Shown: positions 18,775-28,010, counted from the stretch's first letter. The stretch: 64,000 bases of DNA from Paracoccus sediminis (GCF_900188295.1 NZ_FZNM01000004.1:124001-188000), one strand, 5' to 3'. Notes: generated by a model from the sequence alone, not told the origin. Numbers and translations are program-made.

Positions 18775-19824
18775 TCAGCCGCCATGCCGGGACAAAACCC
18801 TGCTGGCGATCATGGTGGTTCGGCCCCAGTCCGGCAAAAGGGTGCCGATGTCGGCTGCGGCGCGTGCCATGCCGAGCCGCAGGGTGTCGTCGGACAGTAT
18901 CCGGCGCACGGCCCTGGCGAACGCGTGGGCATCGTCGGGGGGCACCAGCAGGCCCGCCGCCGTGGGAACGGTATCGGGCACGGCGCCGGTGGCGCAACTG
19001 ACCACGGGCAGGCCCCGCACGATCGCCTCGTCGAAGACAAGGCCATGCCCCTCGTATCGGGTGGCCAGGGCAAAGATGCTGGCACCGGCATAAAGGGTTT
19101 CCAGCACATCGGGCGCGACCTGGCCGGCCAGCGTGATCCGCGCGGCCGCCGGGCTGGCCGCGATCTGGCCTGCCAGGGCATCGGCATGGACGGCATCCCA
19201 GCGGTTCCCGACGATGACCGCCTGCCAGTCCAGGTCCATCAGTTGCGACAGTGCGGCGACCAGGATGTCGTGGCCCTTGCGCGGGTGCAGGATCCCCACC
19301 GACAGGATCAGCGGCGGCGCGACGGGCGCGGGCGGCAGACGGGGACGTTCGACGCCGGGCCGGGCGATGGTGATGCGATCCCCCGGCACATCGTAACGGT
19401 CGATCAGGATGCGCCGGGTATGCGGGCTGGGAACCAGGACATGCCGGGCCAGCCGCAGGTTGTCGCGTTCGGTGCGATGCAGATGGTCGCGCCGCGCCGG
19501 GACCAGCCTGCTTTCCAGGGCAAGCGGGTGATGGATCATGGCGATGACCGGCGCGCGGACCTGCGCCAGCCCGGCGGTGTCGATGGAACCGAAGACCAGC
19601 CCGTCCAGAATCAGCGGCCGGTCCGGCGCCACGGCCCGCAGCGCCGCGACCGCCGCCGCCATCTCTGCATCGAACGGGTCGGGAAAACCAGCGGGCAGTT
19701 GCAGGTGCAGCATGTCGTGGCCGATGTCGCGCAGCCCTTCCAGCAGGCGGCGTTCGTACAGATAGCCGCCGGTCAGGGTGGCGATGTCGCCGGGAATGGC
19801 AAAGGCGGCGGGTCCGGGCCTCAT
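18775..19824 (-). CDS. GT4-family glycosyltransferase
   Basis: The protein is 349 aa. Its start at 19824 overlaps the permease stop by ATGA. The C-terminal Rossmann half shows the GT4 pattern: SVGILHPRKGHD at about 175-186 (nucleotide-sugar site) and the E-x7-E pair E258/E266 in YEGHGLVFDEA. The N-terminal half has GGYLYERRLLEGL, typical of the acceptor domain. The retaining transfer reaction is known for the family; donor and acceptor are unknown. There is no membrane segment. Co-transcription with a CDP-alcohol phosphatidyltransferase suggests a glycolipid product, but this is inference. Confidence 0.85.
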   Translation of the reverse strand: MRPGPAAFAIPGDIATLTGGYLYERRLLEGLRDIGHDMLHLQLPAGFPDPFDAEMAAAVAALRAVAPDRPLILDGLVFGSIDTAGLAQVRAPVIAMIHHPLALESRLVPARRDHLHRTERDNLRLARHVLVPSPHTRRILIDRYDVPGDRITIARPGVERPRLPPAPVAPPLILSVGILHPRKGHDILVAALSQLMDLDWQAVIVGNRWDAVHADALAGQIAASPAAARITLAGQVAPDVLETLYAGASIFALATRYEGHGLVFDEAIVRGLPVVSCATGAVPDTVPTAAGLLVPPDDAHAFARAVRRILSDDTLRLGMARAAADIGTLLPDWGRTTMIASRVLSRHGG

Positions 19825-21368
19825 CGGTCCACCTGTTCGGGGGCAAAGACGCGCAGCACCCGCCGTTCCGCCCAGGCCACCCCCGCATAGCCGAGGATCG
19901 AGGCCAGCGTGGCCAGCACCACCGTCAGCCACAGCATCGTGTAATCCGACAGGGACGCCGACAGCGTCATCAGGTTGCCCAATCCTCGCCCAGTGGCCAG
20001 CCATTCGGCCACCGTGACCGCCAGGATCGCGGCGGGAACCCCGATCCGGGCCGAGGCGAAGAACGCGGGCAGCATCGCGGGGATGCGGACATGCAGCATC
20101 TGCCGCAACGGTCCCGCGCCATAGCTGCGCAGGATGTCCAGAACCTGCCCCGGCGCCTGCCGCAGCCCGTGCTGGCAGGCCACGAAGGTCGGAAAGAACA
20201 CCATCAGGGCGACAAGGGCGATCGTGCCGGCCGCGCCGCGGCCCAACAGCAGAACGACCAGCGGCGCGGTGGTCACGATGGGCACCGACCGCAGGGCGAT
20301 GGCCAGCGGCGTCACCAGCTCTGCTAAGGCCGGGACCAGCGACAGAAGCATCGCCAGCCCCGCGCCAAGCGCCAGGCCCGCCGCATAGCCGGGCAGGACG
20401 AACGCTGCGGTCTCGCCCGCCGCGCGCAGCAGGGCCTGCCACATGGCCGCAGCCTCCGGCGCGACGGTCAGCGCCGCCAGCAGATCCGGCGGGCGCTTGG
20501 CGAAGAACGGGTCCAGGCCCAGCGCCTCCATCCCGCCCCACCACAGGGCCAGGGTGGCAACGGCCAGCAGCCCGGCGTGTCCCAGGCGGTCGGGCGCCGA
20601 TCCCCGCGACAGCCGGGGCGGGGCCAGGATCACCGGGGGCCGTTCGGTCTGAAGTCGTTTGCCCGCCGCGCCGATGGCCAGGTAAGCGGCGATGGAGATT
20701 GCGGCTGCCACGGCGGCCAGGCTCCACAAGGCGGGGACGTTCAGGTCGCGGGCAAAGCGGATGGTCAGCACGCCCAGGCCGCGTTCGGCGCCGGTGAATT
20801 CGCCCACCATGGCCCCCAGAAAGGCGGCAGGGGCCGAGATTTGCAGCCCCGCCAGCAGATAGGGCAGGGACGAACGGGCGCGAATATGGACCAGTTCGGC
20901 CAGCCGACCCCGGCCATAGGTGGCGACCAGATCGAACCACCCGGCAGGCGCGGCCCGCAGCCCCGCCAGCAGGGGGATCAGCGTGGTGTAATAGACCGCA
21001 AGGGCCGCCAGCACGATCTGGGGGCCGTTGCCCGGCCCCATCATCACCCGCAGGATCGGCCCGGTGGCGATCAGCGGCAGGCAAAAGACCACAAGCGCCA
21101 GCCCGGTCAGCAGGGGCAGGACACGCGGCCATCCCATCGCCACGGCCGCGATCAGGATCGCCGCCACATTGCCAGTCAAGAACCCCCAGGCGGCATTGGC
21201 GAGGGTGACGGACAACGCCCGTCCAACAAGGCCGGGATTGGCTGACAGCCACGCCAGAACCTCGACCGGGCCGGCCAGCAGGAACCGCCCCGCCGTCGCT
21301 GCGGCCGCCAGCTGCCACAGCATCAGCAGGGCAAAGGGCGATCCGGCCTGCCGGGCCAGCGTGGTCAT
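19821..21368 (-). CDS. fused ABC transporter permease, two domains in one chain
   Basis: The protein is 515 aa, about twice the usual 250-280 aa for NitT/TauT-type permeases. Two homologous BPD-type membrane domains are joined: residues about 1-250 and 260-515, each with its own EAA-like loop (near VATYGRGRLAELVHI and LRSYGAGPLRQMLHV). The chain would therefore form the complete transmembrane channel without dimerising. Start at 21368 overlaps the ATPase stop by ATGA. It works with the ATPase (21365-22156) and binding protein (22146-23144). Confidence 0.88.
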   Translation of the reverse strand: MTTLARQAGSPFALLMLWQLAAAATAGRFLLAGPVEVLAWLSANPGLVGRALSVTLANAAWGFLTGNVAAILIAAVAMGWPRVLPLLTGLALVVFCLPLIATGPILRVMMGPGNGPQIVLAALAVYYTTLIPLLAGLRAAPAGWFDLVATYGRGRLAELVHIRARSSLPYLLAGLQISAPAAFLGAMVGEFTGAERGLGVLTIRFARDLNVPALWSLAAVAAAISIAAYLAIGAAGKRLQTERPPVILAPPRLSRGSAPDRLGHAGLLAVATLALWWGGMEALGLDPFFAKRPPDLLAALTVAPEAAAMWQALLRAAGETAAFVLPGYAAGLALGAGLAMLLSLVPALAELVTPLAIALRSVPIVTTAPLVVLLLGRGAAGTIALVALMVFFPTFVACQHGLRQAPGQVLDILRSYGAGPLRQMLHVRIPAMLPAFFASARIGVPAAILAVTVAEWLATGRGLGNLMTLSASLSDYTMLWLTVVLATLASILGYAGVAWAERRVLRVFAPEQVDR

Positions 21369-22156
21369 TGCGCGGCCAGGGCCGGATTGTCGGCGACACC
21401 CTGGGCCAGGGCCTGCAACGCCTGGGCGGCGATTCGGCGGAATTCCGGCGTTTCGGTCATTTCCGGCGGGCGCGGCCGGGGCAGGTCCACGGGCAGGTCG
21501 GCCACCACGCGCGCGGGCCGGGGCGACAGCACGACGATGCGGTCGGCCAGCAGCACGGCCTCGTCCACGGAATGCGTCACCAGCAGGGTGGTGGTGCCCA
21601 GCGGCTGCCACAACGGGGGCAGGTCGCGGGCCAACTGGCGGCGGGTCAGCTCGTCCACCGCCCCGAAGGGTTCGTCCAGCAGCAGCACCTGGGGCCGGGT
21701 CGCCAGGGCGCGCGCGATGGCCGCCCGCTGGCGCATACCGCCGGACAGGGCGGCAGGGCGGGTTTCGTGAAAGCCTTCCAGCCCCACCAGGCCGATCAGT
21801 TCGTCCACCAGCCGGGGATCGGCGGGCTGGCGCGCCAGCGTCCGGGCCAGGGCTATGTTGCGGCGCAGCGTCAGCCAGGGCAGCAGCGAGGGATCCTGGA
21901 ACGCCATCGCGATCGCGCCGCGCGCGGCCTGTTCCGCAGGGGCCAGGCCGGCAAGGGAAACACGCCCCGCCGTGGGCTGTTCCAAACCGGCGATCAGGCG
22001 CAGCAACGTCGATTTGCCGCAGCCCGAAGGCCCGATCAGCGCAATCGTCCGACCGCCTTCGAAGGTCAGATCCAGCGGGTCGAGCGCCATGACGCCGTTG
22101 TCGTGAATCTTCGACAGGCCCGTGCAGGTGATCGGGACAAGCGGCCTATCGACCAT
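21365..22156 (-). CDS. ABC transporter ATPase, NitT/TauT type
   Basis: The protein is 263 aa. Walker A is GPSGCGKST, the signature LSGGMRQRAAIARAL, and Walker B LLLDEPFGAVDELTR, followed by the switch His in VTHSVDEA. The family (SsuB/TauB/ThiZ-like) powers uptake of small organic substrates. The chosen start at 22156 overlaps the binding-protein gene by 11 bases; earlier in-frame ATGs lie deeper inside that gene. Substrate is set by the neighbouring binding protein. Confidence 0.9.
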   Translation of the reverse strand: MVDRPLVPITCTGLSKIHDNGVMALDPLDLTFEGGRTIALIGPSGCGKSTLLRLIAGLEQPTAGRVSLAGLAPAEQAARGAIAMAFQDPSLLPWLTLRRNIALARTLARQPADPRLVDELIGLVGLEGFHETRPAALSGGMRQRAAIARALATRPQVLLLDEPFGAVDELTRRQLARDLPPLWQPLGTTTLLVTHSVDEAVLLADRIVVLSPRPARVVADLPVDLPRPRPPEMTETPEFRRIAAQALQALAQGVADNPALAAQ

Positions 22157-23144
22157 GGACTTCGTCAAGGATCGACCGGTCCCACAGCTCGGGCGTGACG
22201 GACCGGCCCAGCAGCGCCAGGGTGCGGATGTTGGCCTGCACGGCCTCGTCCGTCCAGGATCCGAAGCCCTGGGCATCGGTCAGGTCCGAAAACATCAGCG
22301 GCACCTGCCGTTCCGCCTGCAACCGCTGGGTCGGCAGATCCATTCCGGCATCGGGAAACATCGCAACCGTCAGTTCGGCGGCCGCATCCGTGTCGGCGCG
22401 ATAGGCGTTCCAGCCCCGCACCTCTCCGGTCATCAGGGCGACCAGTTCGGAACGGCGGTTGGCCAGGCTGTCGTCGGTGGCGATATAGGTCTGGGAATGC
22501 AGGGCATAGCCGTGATCGGCCATCAGCATGGTTTGCGCCCGGACCCCCTGCATCGCCATGGCAACGGGCAGGTCGGTTTCCCAGCACAGCAGCCCATCCA
22601 CCTCGCCCGCCAGCAGGGGCTGGGCGGAATACTGGGTCGGCACGATCCGGACCGCGTTGAAATCGACATCGTTCAGGCTGCACAGGGCTTGCAGCACGGG
22701 CGTATTCGCCACCGCCATGCCGATGCGCTTGCCCGGCAGGTCGGCGGGCGCGACGATGGGGTTGCCGGGTAGGGACGCGATGACGAAGGGGTTCTTTTGC
22801 ATCGCCACGCCGATGATCCGGAACGGCGCGCCCTGGGCGACGGCGGCGGCGGTGTAATCGGCGGCCGAGATCCCGACCAGGGCCGTCCCCGACACCACCG
22901 GCGGTTCGACCGGGGCGTTCGGGCCACCTTGCAGCAAGGACACCTCCAGCCCCGCGTCCCGCCACCAGCCGTTCTGCACCGCGAGGTAGCTGCCCGCGAA
23001 CTGCACCGAATGCAGCCACGACAGTTGCAGGGCCACCGGGGTCTGCGCCCAGGCGGCCGGCGCCCCCAGCCCCGCCCGGCTTGCCGCCAGACCGGCAAGG
23101 CCCGTGACCAGAACGCGTCGCCGGGTGATGGATCGGGAAATCAT
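22146..23144 (-). CDS. NMT1/THI5-like ABC substrate-binding protein
   Basis: The protein is 332 aa, with an N-terminal signal containing TRRRVLVTG and ending near AWAQ, probably Tat-type. The mature part opens LQLSWLHSVQFAGSYLAV, resembling pyrimidine-precursor (ThiY) and related NMT1-domain binding proteins. Later segments fit the two-lobe fold (VVSGTALVGISAADY; IVAPADLPGKRIGM). A thiamine-precursor role is possible, but no TPP riboswitch is seen upstream and no thi gene lies nearby, so the ligand is open. ATGA overlap with the upstream gene at 23141-23144. Confidence 0.82.
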   Translation of the reverse strand: MISRSITRRRVLVTGLAGLAASRAGLGAPAAWAQTPVALQLSWLHSVQFAGSYLAVQNGWWRDAGLEVSLLQGGPNAPVEPPVVSGTALVGISAADYTAAAVAQGAPFRIIGVAMQKNPFVIASLPGNPIVAPADLPGKRIGMAVANTPVLQALCSLNDVDFNAVRIVPTQYSAQPLLAGEVDGLLCWETDLPVAMAMQGVRAQTMLMADHGYALHSQTYIATDDSLANRRSELVALMTGEVRGWNAYRADTDAAAELTVAMFPDAGMDLPTQRLQAERQVPLMFSDLTDAQGFGSWTDEAVQANIRTLALLGRSVTPELWDRSILDEVHGR

Positions 23145-23896
23145 CGCAGTTCTCCTTGGGCACGGGCTTCGTTTCGCAAGGCGATGATGTCGCTGCCAAA
23201 GGACCAGATCAAGGCCATCGCCGCGCCCCGCGCCAGAAGAATGGCGGCATCGTGCGGCAGGGCGGGGATTTGCAGGGCGATCAGCACCGACAGTTGCAGC
23301 ACGCAGACCAGCTTGCGCCGGCGGCTTGGCGCCAGATCCCCGCGCAGCCAGGGCCAGATCCGGGACGCCAGCACGAAAGCATAGCGGATCAAGCCCAGCA
23401 CCAGGATCTCGGCGCCTACGACGGTGCCGGACAGGACGTGCAGCGCCAGCACCAGGGCCAGGGCGGCATCGACCTCCATGTCGAAGCGGGCGCCGAACCG
23501 GGACACCAGCCCGCTGCGCCGCGCCAGCCAGCCATCGACGCCGTCCAGGGCCAGGGCGACCATCGCCAGGGCCGCGACCGCGTATCCCGCGGCCCAGCCG
23601 TCGGCCAGCGGCATCAGCAGCGCCGCGACAAGCGCGGCCCGCAGCAGCGTCGTGGCATTGCAGCCGCCCAGACGGACGTGGGGATAGCTGCGCCCGATCC
23701 GGTCGGCGACCAGCAGCGACGCCAAACCAAAGGCCGCCATCGCCGCCCCCTGGGCCGGGATCGACACGCCAAGCGCCAGCCCGACCGTGGCGATCACCGC
23801 AAGCCAGGCCAGGGCGCAGGCCGCAAGCCGGACGCGGATCGCATCGCGCGCGTCGCGCGGTGCGATCCGTTCGGCAAGGGGCTGCTGGTCGCGCAT
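23141..23896 (-). CDS. CDP-alcohol phosphatidyltransferase family protein
   Basis: The protein is 251 aa and highly hydrophobic, with about six membrane segments. The family catalytic motif is visible: D118, D121, G122, A125, R126, G135, D139 and D143 in DGVDGWLARR followed by GARFDMEVD. The enzymes transfer a phospho-alcohol group from a CDP-activated substrate with release of CMP at the membrane. Specific substrates cannot be read from sequence. It is the first gene of the operon with the ABC transporter and glycosyltransferase; start ATG at 23896. Confidence 0.85.
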   Translation of the reverse strand: MRDQQPLAERIAPRDARDAIRVRLAACALAWLAVIATVGLALGVSIPAQGAAMAAFGLASLLVADRIGRSYPHVRLGGCNATTLLRAALVAALLMPLADGWAAGYAVAALAMVALALDGVDGWLARRSGLVSRFGARFDMEVDAALALVLALHVLSGTVVGAEILVLGLIRYAFVLASRIWPWLRGDLAPSRRRKLVCVLQLSVLIALQIPALPHDAAILLARGAAMALIWSFGSDIIALRNEARAQGELR

Positions 23897-23998
23897 GGTG
23901 CAAGCCTTAGGTTCGGCGCCGCGTGCGTCAAGCCGCCATTTCGCGCGGCTGTTCAGATCGCCGAACTTGCAGTATCCTGCCCGGCAAGGAGCCGCGCC

Positions 23999-24541
23999 AT
24001 GCCCGAACGCCTGCCAGGCTATCGCCCGCCCGCCCGATGGCTGCACTGGATCGTGGCCGCAGCCGTGCTGCTGATGATCCCGGCGGGCCTGACCATGACC
24101 CAAGAGGGATTGTCCCGGCCCGTCCAGGACACGCTGTTCCTGTTTCACAAGAACCTGGGCACGGTGCTGATCCCGGTGATCCTGATGCGGGTGATCTATC
24201 GCCTGACGCACCGCCCCCCACCGTTGCCGAAAACGATCCCGGCGTGGCAGCGGACGGCTGCGGCGGTGTCGCACGGGTTGCTGTATGCGCTGCTGATCGT
24301 CATGCCGCTCAGCGGTTTCGTCCGGGTCCGGGCGGGGGGCTATCCGATCGAATTGCTGGACCGCCTTGGCTTTGGGCCGTGGATCGCCAAGTCCGAGTCG
24401 CTGGCCGACGCCGCTTCGGCCTTGCACGCCACCGCCGCATTCGTGCTGATCGCCATACTGGCCGTGCATGTCGGCGCAGCCTTGCAGCACGCGCTGATCC
24501 GCCGGGACGGGGTGTGGTCGCGGATGTGGCCGGGCGGCTAG
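23999..24541 (+). CDS. cytochrome b561 family membrane protein
   Basis: The protein is 180 aa with about four membrane helices and AAGGAG 7 bases before the start. Heme-ligand histidines are expected at H16 in RWLHW, H50 in LFHKNLG, and in the C-terminal helices (SALHATAAFV, LAVHVGAAL). The family shuttles electrons between quinol and heme at the inner membrane, often for superoxide scavenging. It diverges from the phosphatidyltransferase operon. Its TAG stop overlaps the idi stop on the other strand by two bases. Confidence 0.88.
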   Translation: MPERLPGYRPPARWLHWIVAAAVLLMIPAGLTMTQEGLSRPVQDTLFLFHKNLGTVLIPVILMRVIYRLTHRPPPLPKTIPAWQRTAAAVSHGLLYALLIVMPLSGFVRVRAGGYPIELLDRLGFGPWIAKSESLADAASALHATAAFVLIAILAVHVGAALQHALIRRDGVWSRMWPGG

Positions 24542-25599
24542 CCGATCAGCGCCGCGCGCCGCAGCATCGCCAGATCGGCGCTGCCGGTGCAGAAACAGGC
24601 GGTGCGAAGCTGTTGCAGGACAACGGTCAACTGCCGTTCCAAGGCATCCGGTCCGTTGATGGCCGACGCAAGGACGGCGCCCGCCAAGGACACCACATCC
24701 GCCCCCAGGCGGATCGCCCGCGCGGCGTCCAGCCCGGTCACGATGCCCCCCGATCCGATGATCGTCGCATCGGGCGCCGCCTGCCGCGCTTGGCGGATCG
24801 CGGCGGCGGTGGGAATGCCCCAACCGGCAAAGCAGGCGGCGACCTGCGCGGCATCGGGGTCGGATGCACGGGCGGCCTCGACCCGCGCCCAGTCGGTGCC
24901 GCCCGCGCCCGCGACGTCGAAGATAGCGATGCCTTCGGCGGCCAGCCGGGCGATGACGGCGGCGGACAGGCCCGCGCCAACCTCCTTGACCACGACCGGC
25001 ACCGGCAGGTCGCGGGCCAGGGCGCCGATCCTGGCGGCGAGGCCGCGCCAATCCCGGTCGCCTTCGGGCTGGACCGCCTCTTGCAGGGGGTTCAGGTGCA
25101 GGATCAGGGCGGTCGCGCCGATGGATTCGACCGCCCGCAGCGCCTGGTCGCGGCCAAACCCCCGGTTCAGCTGCGCCGCGCCGAAATTCGCCAGGATCGG
25201 GATGTCCGGGGCAATTTGTCGCAGGCTGGCATCCAGCCCTGCGGCGGGACCGCCTTCGATCACCACCCGCTGCGATCCCACGGCCAGCGGCAGACGCAGC
25301 CGCTGGCAGACCTGCGCCAACGTACGGTTGATGGCCGCCGCGCGGCTCGGGCCTCCGGTCATCGACCCGATCATCACCGGGGCGCCGATCCGGTGGCCCA
25401 GAAAACCGGTGGACAAATCGATGTCATGCCACGAAACTTCCGGCAGGGCGACGTGTTCGAACAGGACCGCTTCCAGCCCGGTCGTCACCCTTGCGCCCGC
25501 CTGTCCCGCAAGGACGACGTCAAGATGCTGCTCTTTACGCGAGGTGAGCTTGAGACCGGAAACATCGTCTTTCCCAAGCGAAGGATCAGGGTGGGTCAT
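24538..25599 (-). CDS. fni: type 2 isopentenyl-diphosphate delta-isomerase
   Basis: The protein is 353 aa, the usual length for the FMN-dependent enzyme. It interconverts IPP and DMAPP. Supporting motifs are SRKEQHLDV near the N-terminus, MTGG (FMN site), VGSQRVVIEG, VKEVGAG and the phosphate-binding GSGGIVTGLDAARAI. It diverges from crtE across 69 bases and supplies the substrate for it, which fits a carotenoid cluster. Type 2 isomerases are linked with the crt or mevalonate genes in several Paracoccus and related bacteria. Confidence 0.93.
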   Translation of the reverse strand: MTHPDPSLGKDDVSGLKLTSRKEQHLDVVLAGQAGARVTTGLEAVLFEHVALPEVSWHDIDLSTGFLGHRIGAPVMIGSMTGGPSRAAAINRTLAQVCQRLRLPLAVGSQRVVIEGGPAAGLDASLRQIAPDIPILANFGAAQLNRGFGRDQALRAVESIGATALILHLNPLQEAVQPEGDRDWRGLAARIGALARDLPVPVVVKEVGAGLSAAVIARLAAEGIAIFDVAGAGGTDWARVEAARASDPDAAQVAACFAGWGIPTAAAIRQARQAAPDATIIGSGGIVTGLDAARAIRLGADVVSLAGAVLASAINGPDALERQLTVVLQQLRTACFCTGSADLAMLRRAALIG

Positions 25600-25668
25600 C
25601 TGTGGCAGCCCTTGTCGTTTTTTGTTGTCCCTGTCGGGCCGCAACGCCAGCCCTGAAGGACCACTTTC

Positions 25669-26631
25669 ATGCACCAGCAGGCAATAGACAAGGCGAACCC
25701 CGCGACCAAGCATCCCGACGCGCAGGCCGGCTTTGCGCGTCAGCTTGACTTGCGGATCGGCCATCACCTGTCCAAGCTGTCGCCCGCCCCCGCCCGCCTG
25801 GTCGAGGCCGCGCAGGATGCCATGTCCAGCGGCAAGCGGCTGCGTCCCTATCTGCTGCATCTGGTGGCGGGGGACGCCGCCGACGGCGATTGCGTCCTGG
25901 ACATGGCCGTGGCGCTGGAGATGGTGCACACCGCGTCCCTGATCGTCGATGATCTGCCGTCGATGGACAACGCTGCCCTGCGGCGGGGCCGTCCCACCAC
26001 CCACGCCGCCTTTGGCGAGGCGACGGCGATCCTGACGGCCATCGGGCTGCTGAACCACGCGATCTCGATTGCCAATCACCTGCCGGGAACCGACGACCAT
26101 CGGCGCAATGCCCTGGTTGCGATCCTGTCGGGGGTGATGGGCTGGCAGGGGCTGGTCGCGGGACAGGAACTGGATCTGCACGGCTTTTCCGAACGCGATG
26201 ACCTGTCGGGCGACGCCCTGGGCCGCATCACCCGCATCAATGCGCTGAAGACCGGCGCCCTGCTGTGCGCGGCGGTCGAGGCGGGGGCCATCCTGGGCGG
26301 CCGCGCCGATGAGGAGCGCAGTCTTCTGCGCCGTTTTGGCGAGGATCTGGGCCAAGCCTTCCAGATCGCCGACGATCTGGCCGACATGCTGGCCGACAGC
26401 GCGGCCATCGGCAAGGATTCCCGCCAGGATGTCGGCAAGGAAACCTATCTGGCCGTCTATGGTGTCGAAGAAGCATTCCGGCGCTGCCGCGCGCTGCTCG
26501 CCTCGGCCGACGAGGCGTTGGTCCGCGCGGGTCTTGCACCCGATCCGTTCCGCCAGATGATCCAGGCGATCTTCGATCCGATGCTGGACCGCGTGCCGCA
26601 GTCCGGCCCCAAGGCCGGCGCCGCGCGATGA
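25669..26631 (+). CDS. crtE: geranylgeranyl diphosphate synthase
   Basis: The protein is 320 aa, with AAGGA 9 bases before the start. Both aspartate-rich motifs of trans-prenyl synthases are present: DDLPSMD at 94-100 and DDLAD at 235-239, plus SGKRLRP at 54-60. It condenses IPP with allylic diphosphates to GGPP, the C20 precursor of phytoene. Stop overlaps the crtZ start by ATGA. Neighbouring carotenoid genes support the GGPP product rather than FPP. Confidence 0.93.
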   Translation: MHQQAIDKANPATKHPDAQAGFARQLDLRIGHHLSKLSPAPARLVEAAQDAMSSGKRLRPYLLHLVAGDAADGDCVLDMAVALEMVHTASLIVDDLPSMDNAALRRGRPTTHAAFGEATAILTAIGLLNHAISIANHLPGTDDHRRNALVAILSGVMGWQGLVAGQELDLHGFSERDDLSGDALGRITRINALKTGALLCAAVEAGAILGGRADEERSLLRRFGEDLGQAFQIADDLADMLADSAAIGKDSRQDVGKETYLAVYGVEEAFRRCRALLASADEALVRAGLAPDPFRQMIQAIFDPMLDRVPQSGPKAGAAR

Positions 26632-27149
26632 CCTGGCTGGTGCCCCTTCTTATCGTCGTCCTGACGGTCGCCACGATGGAATTCGTGGCGTGGTGGACCC
26701 ATAAATATGTCATGCACGGCTGGGGCTGGGGCTGGCACAAATCGCATCACGAACCCCACGACGGCGGTTTCGAACTGAACGACCTGTATGCGGTGTTTTT
26801 CGCGGCCGCCGCCATCGGGCTGTTCTGGTGGGGTCAGTCGTGGTGGCCCGCCACCTGGCTGGGCGCGGGCATGACGCTCTATGGCCTGCTGTATTTCATC
26901 GCCCATGACGGGCTGGTGCACAAACGCTGGCCCTTTTCCTATATCCCCCGCAAGGGCTACATGAAGCGCCTGTATCAGGCGCACCGCCTGCACCATGCGG
27001 TCGATGGCAAGGATGGCTGCGTCAGCTTCGGCTTCATCTATGCCCCGCCGATCCCCAAATTGGTCAAGGAACTGGACGGCAACCGCACGGTGTCACGGCC
27101 TGCGGTAAAGACCGTCGCGGGGGACGGCGGAGACCCGACGGCGCGGTGA
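26628..27149 (+). CDS. crtZ: beta-carotene hydroxylase
   Basis: The protein is 173 aa and membrane-embedded. The four His clusters of the di-iron hydroxylase family are HKYVMH, HKSHH, HDGLVH and HRLHH. It adds 3- and 3'-hydroxyl groups to beta-carotene, giving zeaxanthin. It is translationally coupled to crtE. Its last 57 bases overlap the end of crtB on the opposite strand. Confidence 0.95.
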   Translation: MTWLVPLLIVVLTVATMEFVAWWTHKYVMHGWGWGWHKSHHEPHDGGFELNDLYAVFFAAAAIGLFWWGQSWWPATWLGAGMTLYGLLYFIAHDGLVHKRWPFSYIPRKGYMKRLYQAHRLHHAVDGKDGCVSFGFIYAPPIPKLVKELDGNRTVSRPAVKTVAGDGGDPTAR

Positions 27150-28010
27150 CAGAACCGTGCCCGCCGCCGCTTGGGCGGCCAGCCGCAGCTTTTCGCCCCT
27201 GGTCGTGGTCAGGCGCCCGTTCCAGGCATCAGGCCCCTGGTCGCGCAGCTTGACGCCGATCTGGCGATAGATGTTGCGGGCGGCGGCGATGGCCAGGGCC
27301 GGGCGCCGGGGCAGGGCGGCAATCCCCGCATCGGCGCTGCGATAATAGATCTCGGCCTGATCCAGCAGATGCAACGCCACGCGGTGCAGGGCGGGGCGTT
27401 GGGACAGATCGTCGGGATCAACGGCGGCGATGCCCTGTGACGCCAGCAGGTCGCGGGGCAGATAGGTCCGCCCGATCCGGGCATCGTCGATCACGTCGCG
27501 GGCGACGTTGGTCAGTTGGAACGCAAGCCCCAGATCGCTGGCGCGGTCCAGTACGGATTCGTCCCGGACGCCCATGATCCGCGCCATCATCACGCCCACC
27601 ACCCCCGCGACGTGATAGCAGTAATCCAGCAGATCGTTGAGGCCGTTATAGACGCGCCCGTCCACGTCCATCGCGAACCCGTCCAGCAGTTCATCGACAT
27701 GCCGATGGGGAATAGCGCGTGCCGCCATGACCCGCGCCAGGCCGGCATAGACGGGCGCGGACGCCTCGCCCCGCAGCGCCCGATGCGTCAGATCGCGCAA
27801 TTCCCTCAGCCGCGCGGCGGGATCGTGGGCGGCCCCGGCGGAAAACCCCGCCTCCTGCCCGTCGATCATGTCGTCGGCGTGGCGGCACCAGGCATACAGC
27901 ATCACGCAGTCGTCATGCATTCCGGGCGGCAGGAACCGCGACGCCATGGAAAAGCTTTTCGACCCCACGGCGATGGATTGCCGGGCCTGATCCAGGGTGG
28001 CGTCGGTCAT
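27093..28010 (-). CDS. crtB: phytoene synthase
   Basis: The protein is 305 aa. It joins two GGPP molecules head-to-head to phytoene. The two acidic motifs are HADDMIDG near residue 44 and NVARDVIDDARIGR, with YCYHVAGVVG between them. Start overlaps the crtI stop by ATGA, forming crtY-crtI-crtB. The convergent overlap with crtZ is unusual and could produce antisense RNA. Confidence 0.95.
   Translation of the reverse strand: MTDATLDQARQSIAVGSKSFSMASRFLPPGMHDDCVMLYAWCRHADDMIDGQEAGFSAGAAHDPAARLRELRDLTHRALRGEASAPVYAGLARVMAARAIPHRHVDELLDGFAMDVDGRVYNGLNDLLDYCYHVAGVVGVMMARIMGVRDESVLDRASDLGLAFQLTNVARDVIDDARIGRTYLPRDLLASQGIAAVDPDDLSQRPALHRVALHLLDQAEIYYRSADAGIAALPRRPALAIAAARNIYRQIGVKLRDQGPDAWNGRLTTTRGEKLRLAAQAAAGTVLSPRRRVSAVPRDGLYRRP

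Noticed and set aside
18764-18776. GAACAG-C-CTGTTC palindrome as a LexA box
   Set aside because: It overlaps the end of the glycosyltransferase gene and does not match the direct-repeat GTTC-N7-GTTC site of Alphaproteobacteria.
23897-23998. TPP riboswitch ahead of the NMT1-type operon
   Set aside because: The gap of about 100 bases lacks the conserved TPP aptamer cores, so a thiamine link is not supported.
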